64,000 bases of DNA from contig NZ_LT963352.1 in the NCBI RefSeq assembly GCF_900236475.1, forward strand, positions 6,948,001-7,012,000, read 5' to 3'. Positions 62,022-64,000 of this stretch are shown here, piece by piece. Source of the stretch: Streptomyces chartreusis NRRL 3882. GTDB taxonomy: Bacteria; Actinomycetota; Actinomycetes; Streptomycetales; Streptomycetaceae. Within the stretch, counting starts at the first letter, position 1; each line of letters begins with the position of its first letter. The position numbers and the translations under genes are program-made. Under the pieces are notes generated by a model, which was not told the origin of the DNA, made no database searches, and saw only the letters and a program-made list of their open reading frames with translations.

Positions 62022-62806
62022 GGCTCGGCCTCCGCCGTGTCGGCCTTCTTCGCCGCCGCCTGGGTCCGCTCCCTGGCCTCGCGACGGGCGAGGACCACCC
62101 AGCCGACCGGGACGGCGGCGGAGAACAGCCACCACTGGATGGCGTAGGCGTAGTTCAGGGCGGCGTCCTCCTTGCCGGGGTCGCCCAGCAGTTCGGGCGT
62201 GTCGCCCTTGGGCTCGGGCGCCGTCTGCGCGATGTAGCCACCGAGCACCTGCGCGTCCAGGCGCCGGGCCTCCTGCTCGCTGTTGATCAGCATGACCTGC
62301 CGGTCCGGCAGGCCCTTGAGGTTCTTGATCCCGCTCGCCGCGGTCGTCTCACTCGGCATCAGCCGCCCCTCGACGGTCACCTCGCCGCTCGGCGGTGCGG
62401 GGACCTTCGGGAACGTGGTCTGGCTCGGGCCGTCGGAGGGGATCCAGCCCCGGTTGACCAGCAGGACCTTGCCGTCGTCGAGGACGAACGGCGTCAGGAC
62501 GTGGTAGCCGACCTCGTCGTCGGAGTTGGTGCGGCGGCGGACGACGACCTCGTCCTCCGTGTCGAAGCGGCCCTTCGCGGTCACGGTCCGGTACCGCTCG
62601 GCGCTCGTGACGGTGTGCCCGGGCGCGGTCAGCTTCTCCACGGGCACCGGCTTCGCGGCCAGCGCGTCGGTGACCAGCTGGTTCCGGGCGGTGCGCTCCT
62701 CGTAGCGGTGCATCTGCCAGATGCCCAGCCTGATCATCGTGGGGATGAGAAGCAGGGCGATCAACGTCAGGATCACCCACTGCCGGGACAACAGGAAGCG
62801 GTACAC
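62009..62806 (-). CDS. SURF1-family cytochrome oxidase assembly protein
   Basis: The 265-residue protein has one transmembrane helix near each end (about 10-30 and 210-232) around an external domain, as in SURF1. Family stretches are FLLSRQWVILTLIALLLIPTMIRLGIWQMHRYEER, VLLVNRGWIPSDG and YAYAIQWWLFSA. It helps assemble the aa3-type cytochrome c oxidase. The GTG at 62806 fits the family; an ATG at 62839 would add 11 residues. Neither has a strong ribosome binding site. Confidence 0.9.
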   Translation of the reverse strand: MYRFLLSRQWVILTLIALLLIPTMIRLGIWQMHRYEERTARNQLVTDALAAKPVPVEKLTAPGHTVTSAERYRTVTAKGRFDTEDEVVVRRRTNSDDEVGYHVLTPFVLDDGKVLLVNRGWIPSDGPSQTTFPKVPAPPSGEVTVEGRLMPSETTAASGIKNLKGLPDRQVMLINSEQEARRLDAQVLGGYIAQTAPEPKGDTPELLGDPGKEDAALNYAYAIQWWLFSAAVPVGWVVLARREARERTQAAAKKADTAEAEPAAV

Positions 62807-62855
62807 CCCACGACCGTACAGCTCGGTCGTGGGGTGCATTCAGTCGGGTACGGGT

Positions 62856-63089
62856 TCAGACCTTGTCGACAATTCCCACCTTTCCCTCCGCGCGGGCGCA
62901 GTGGGCGCCGCAGTACCAGTGGCCGTCGACGTCGACGCCCTGGCCGATGATCTGGACCCGGCAGTGCTCGCAGATGGGGGCCATACGGTGGATCGCGCAG
63001 GCGAAGCAGTCGAAGACGTGCACCGCGCCCTGCGCGTGCACCTCGAAGGTCATTCCGTACTGATTGCCACATACCTCACAGGTCGCCAT
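62856..63089 (-). CDS. Small Cys/His-rich, probably zinc-binding protein
   Basis: The 77-residue protein has four metal-ligand motifs: CEVCGN at the start, CFACAIH, CEHC and YCGAHC. This suggests two zinc sites in a LIM- or treble-clef-like arrangement. No signal peptide or membrane segment. It is 50 nt upstream of SURF1 on the same strand, so the two may be co-transcribed. I do not recognise a named family. Confidence 0.8.
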   Translation of the reverse strand: MATCEVCGNQYGMTFEVHAQGAVHVFDCFACAIHRMAPICEHCRVQIIGQGVDVDGHWYCGAHCARAEGKVGIVDKV

Positions 63090-63196
63090 GCGCCACAGGG
63101 TGAGCCGTCACCCCGGCCCGGGCGAGCCGCCGCCGGGCGAGTCGCCCGCCAATCACCCGTCCGTACGGTCACCCCCCGGCACGGCCCCGCATCCGG

Positions 63197-64000
63197 TTAC
63201 GCCCCCGAGGCCGGCTCCACGTCCGCGAGGAGCTGCCCGAACGCCGCCTCGTCCACGATCGGCGTGCCGAACTGACGGGCCTTGACCACCTTGGACGTGC
63301 CCGAGTCCGGGTCGTTCGTGACGAGGAGGCTGGTCAGCCGGGACAGGCTGGTGGCCACGTGCAGCCCGGCCTCGGTCGCCCGGTCCTCCAGCAGGTCGCG
63401 CTCGACCGAGGTGTCGCCGGAGAAGGCGACCCGCATGCCCTGCTTGAGCCGCCCGCCCGCCTCGAAGCGCCCCGGGTTGGGGTAGGGGCAGGCGGGCCGC
63501 TTCCGGGCGGGGCGCCAACTGCCCGTCCGGTACCCGCCGTAGCCCGCCTGCTGTCCGATGCGGGGCGCGGGAGGGCGGTCCGACCACTCGGTCAGCGGCC
63601 GGCACTCGTGCAGCGGCAGCCGTACGCCGTTCGCCGCCGCGGTCCTGAGACTGGGCCGGAACGCCTCCGCCAGCACGCGTGCGTCGTCCAGCGCGTGGTG
63701 CGCCTGCCGCTGGACGACGCCGAAGTGCGCGGCGAGGGACTCCAGCTTGTGGTTGGGCAGCGGAAGCCCGAGTTCCTTGGAGAGCGCGATGGTGCACAGG
63801 CGCTGGCGCACCGGTGCCTCGCGCTTCGCGCGCGCGTACTCCCGGGCGATCATCTGCCAGTCGAAGACGGCGTTGTGCGCGACGAGCACCCGGTCCCGGA
63901 GCCGGGCCGTGAACTCCTCGGCGATGTCCGCGAAGAGGGGCGCGCCCTCGAGTGCCTCGCTCGTCAGTCCGTGGATCCACACGGGGCCCGGGTCACGCTC
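63197..64000 (-). CDS. DEDDh-type 3'-5' exonuclease with C-terminal BRCT domain, 5' end outside window
   Basis: The frame is open through the window edge, so the N-terminus with the first DxE motif is missing. The visible 267 residues contain exonuclease motif II (VLVAHNAVFDWQMIAREY) and motif III (HHALDDARVLAEAF), as in DnaQ/Pol III epsilon-like nucleases. A Pro/Arg-rich linker follows, then a BRCT domain (LKQGMRVAFSGDTSVERDLLEDRATEAG, SLLVTNDPDSGTSK). BRCT domains bind DNA ends or partner proteins, so a repair role is likely. Confidence 0.9.
   Translation of the reverse strand, partial: ERDPGPVWIHGLTSEALEGAPLFADIAEEFTARLRDRVLVAHNAVFDWQMIAREYARAKREAPVRQRLCTIALSKELGLPLPNHKLESLAAHFGVVQRQAHHALDDARVLAEAFRPSLRTAAANGVRLPLHECRPLTEWSDRPPAPRIGQQAGYGGYRTGSWRPARKRPACPYPNPGRFEAGGRLKQGMRVAFSGDTSVERDLLEDRATEAGLHVATSLSRLTSLLVTNDPDSGTSKVVKARQFGTPIVDEAAFGQLLADVEPASGA

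Noticed and set aside
59601..62135. Open frame of over 800 codons on the minus strand opposite cstA
   Set aside because: It has no recognisable domain, is low in hydrophobic structure and mirrors the strongly supported cstA and SURF1 genes.

Overview
The window is high-GC actinobacterial chromosome, almost certainly Streptomyces. Supporting signs are the very strong G/C bias at third codon positions, many GTG starts, ATGA/GTGA gene overlaps, a single in-frame TTA (bldA-type) codon, an ectABCD cluster, a riboswitch-led cobalamin operon and a Gbn-like nucleoid protein gene. From memory, the gene order resembles the S. coelicolor core region around SCO1820-SCO1880; no search was run. No tRNA, rRNA, CRISPR array, insertion sequence or prophage was seen, so this looks like core chromosome rather than an island.

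Layout. 1-3595: the 3' part of a beta-helix (pectin-lyase-like) protein faces a PL3 pectate lyase, followed by a SigE-family ECF sigma factor with an overlapping membrane partner. 3865-5322: purine permease. 5395-11223 (minus strand): IclR regulator, GNAT, membrane protein, sensor kinase, response regulator and penicillin-binding protein. 11356-16005 (plus): ketoglutarate-semialdehyde-type dehydrogenase, DUF1349 protein, GNAT, DsbA/FrnE-like protein and a class V PLP enzyme. 16084-19276 (minus): ectABCD for ectoine and 5-hydroxyectoine. 19616-25078: DinB-like protein and an alanine-glyoxylate-type aminotransferase, then a divergent polar amino-acid ABC transporter and an amidohydrolase.

25315-41045 (minus) is a cobalamin operon of about 15 kb. 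It begins with a B12 riboswitch and reads cbiB, cobQ, cobN, a fused ChlI/ChlD-type chelatase, cobO, cobB, cobI, cobM, a cbiG-cobJ fusion, cbiX and cobC. Both early (CbiX) and late (CobN) cobalt-chelatase types are encoded. Upstream of it, beyond a strong terminator, lie a PiT phosphate transporter with a two-unit PHO box and a small membrane protein.

42811-50107 holds a GH25 lysozyme, a class II aldolase, an alpha/beta hydrolase, an uncharacterised helical protein, a VOC protein, an ABC-F ATPase preceded by a possible leaderless 7-codon ORF, and gbn, whose upstream region carries a dense cluster of GATC sites. 50216-54244 holds an enoyl-CoA hydratase and an Asp23/AmaP envelope module with a divergent gene that appears to contain Asp23-like domains. 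54265-59355 (minus) is a tightly packed unit: solute symporter, ECF sigma factor, small membrane protein, GH15 enzyme and an atypical SDR. 59592-61930 is cstA with its small YbdD partner. The window ends with SURF1, a small Cys/His-rich protein and the 3' part of a DEDDh exonuclease with a BRCT domain.

Most start codons were set by ribosome binding sites and family knowledge; alternatives are given where the choice is uncertain. Functional calls rest on motifs read directly from the translations.
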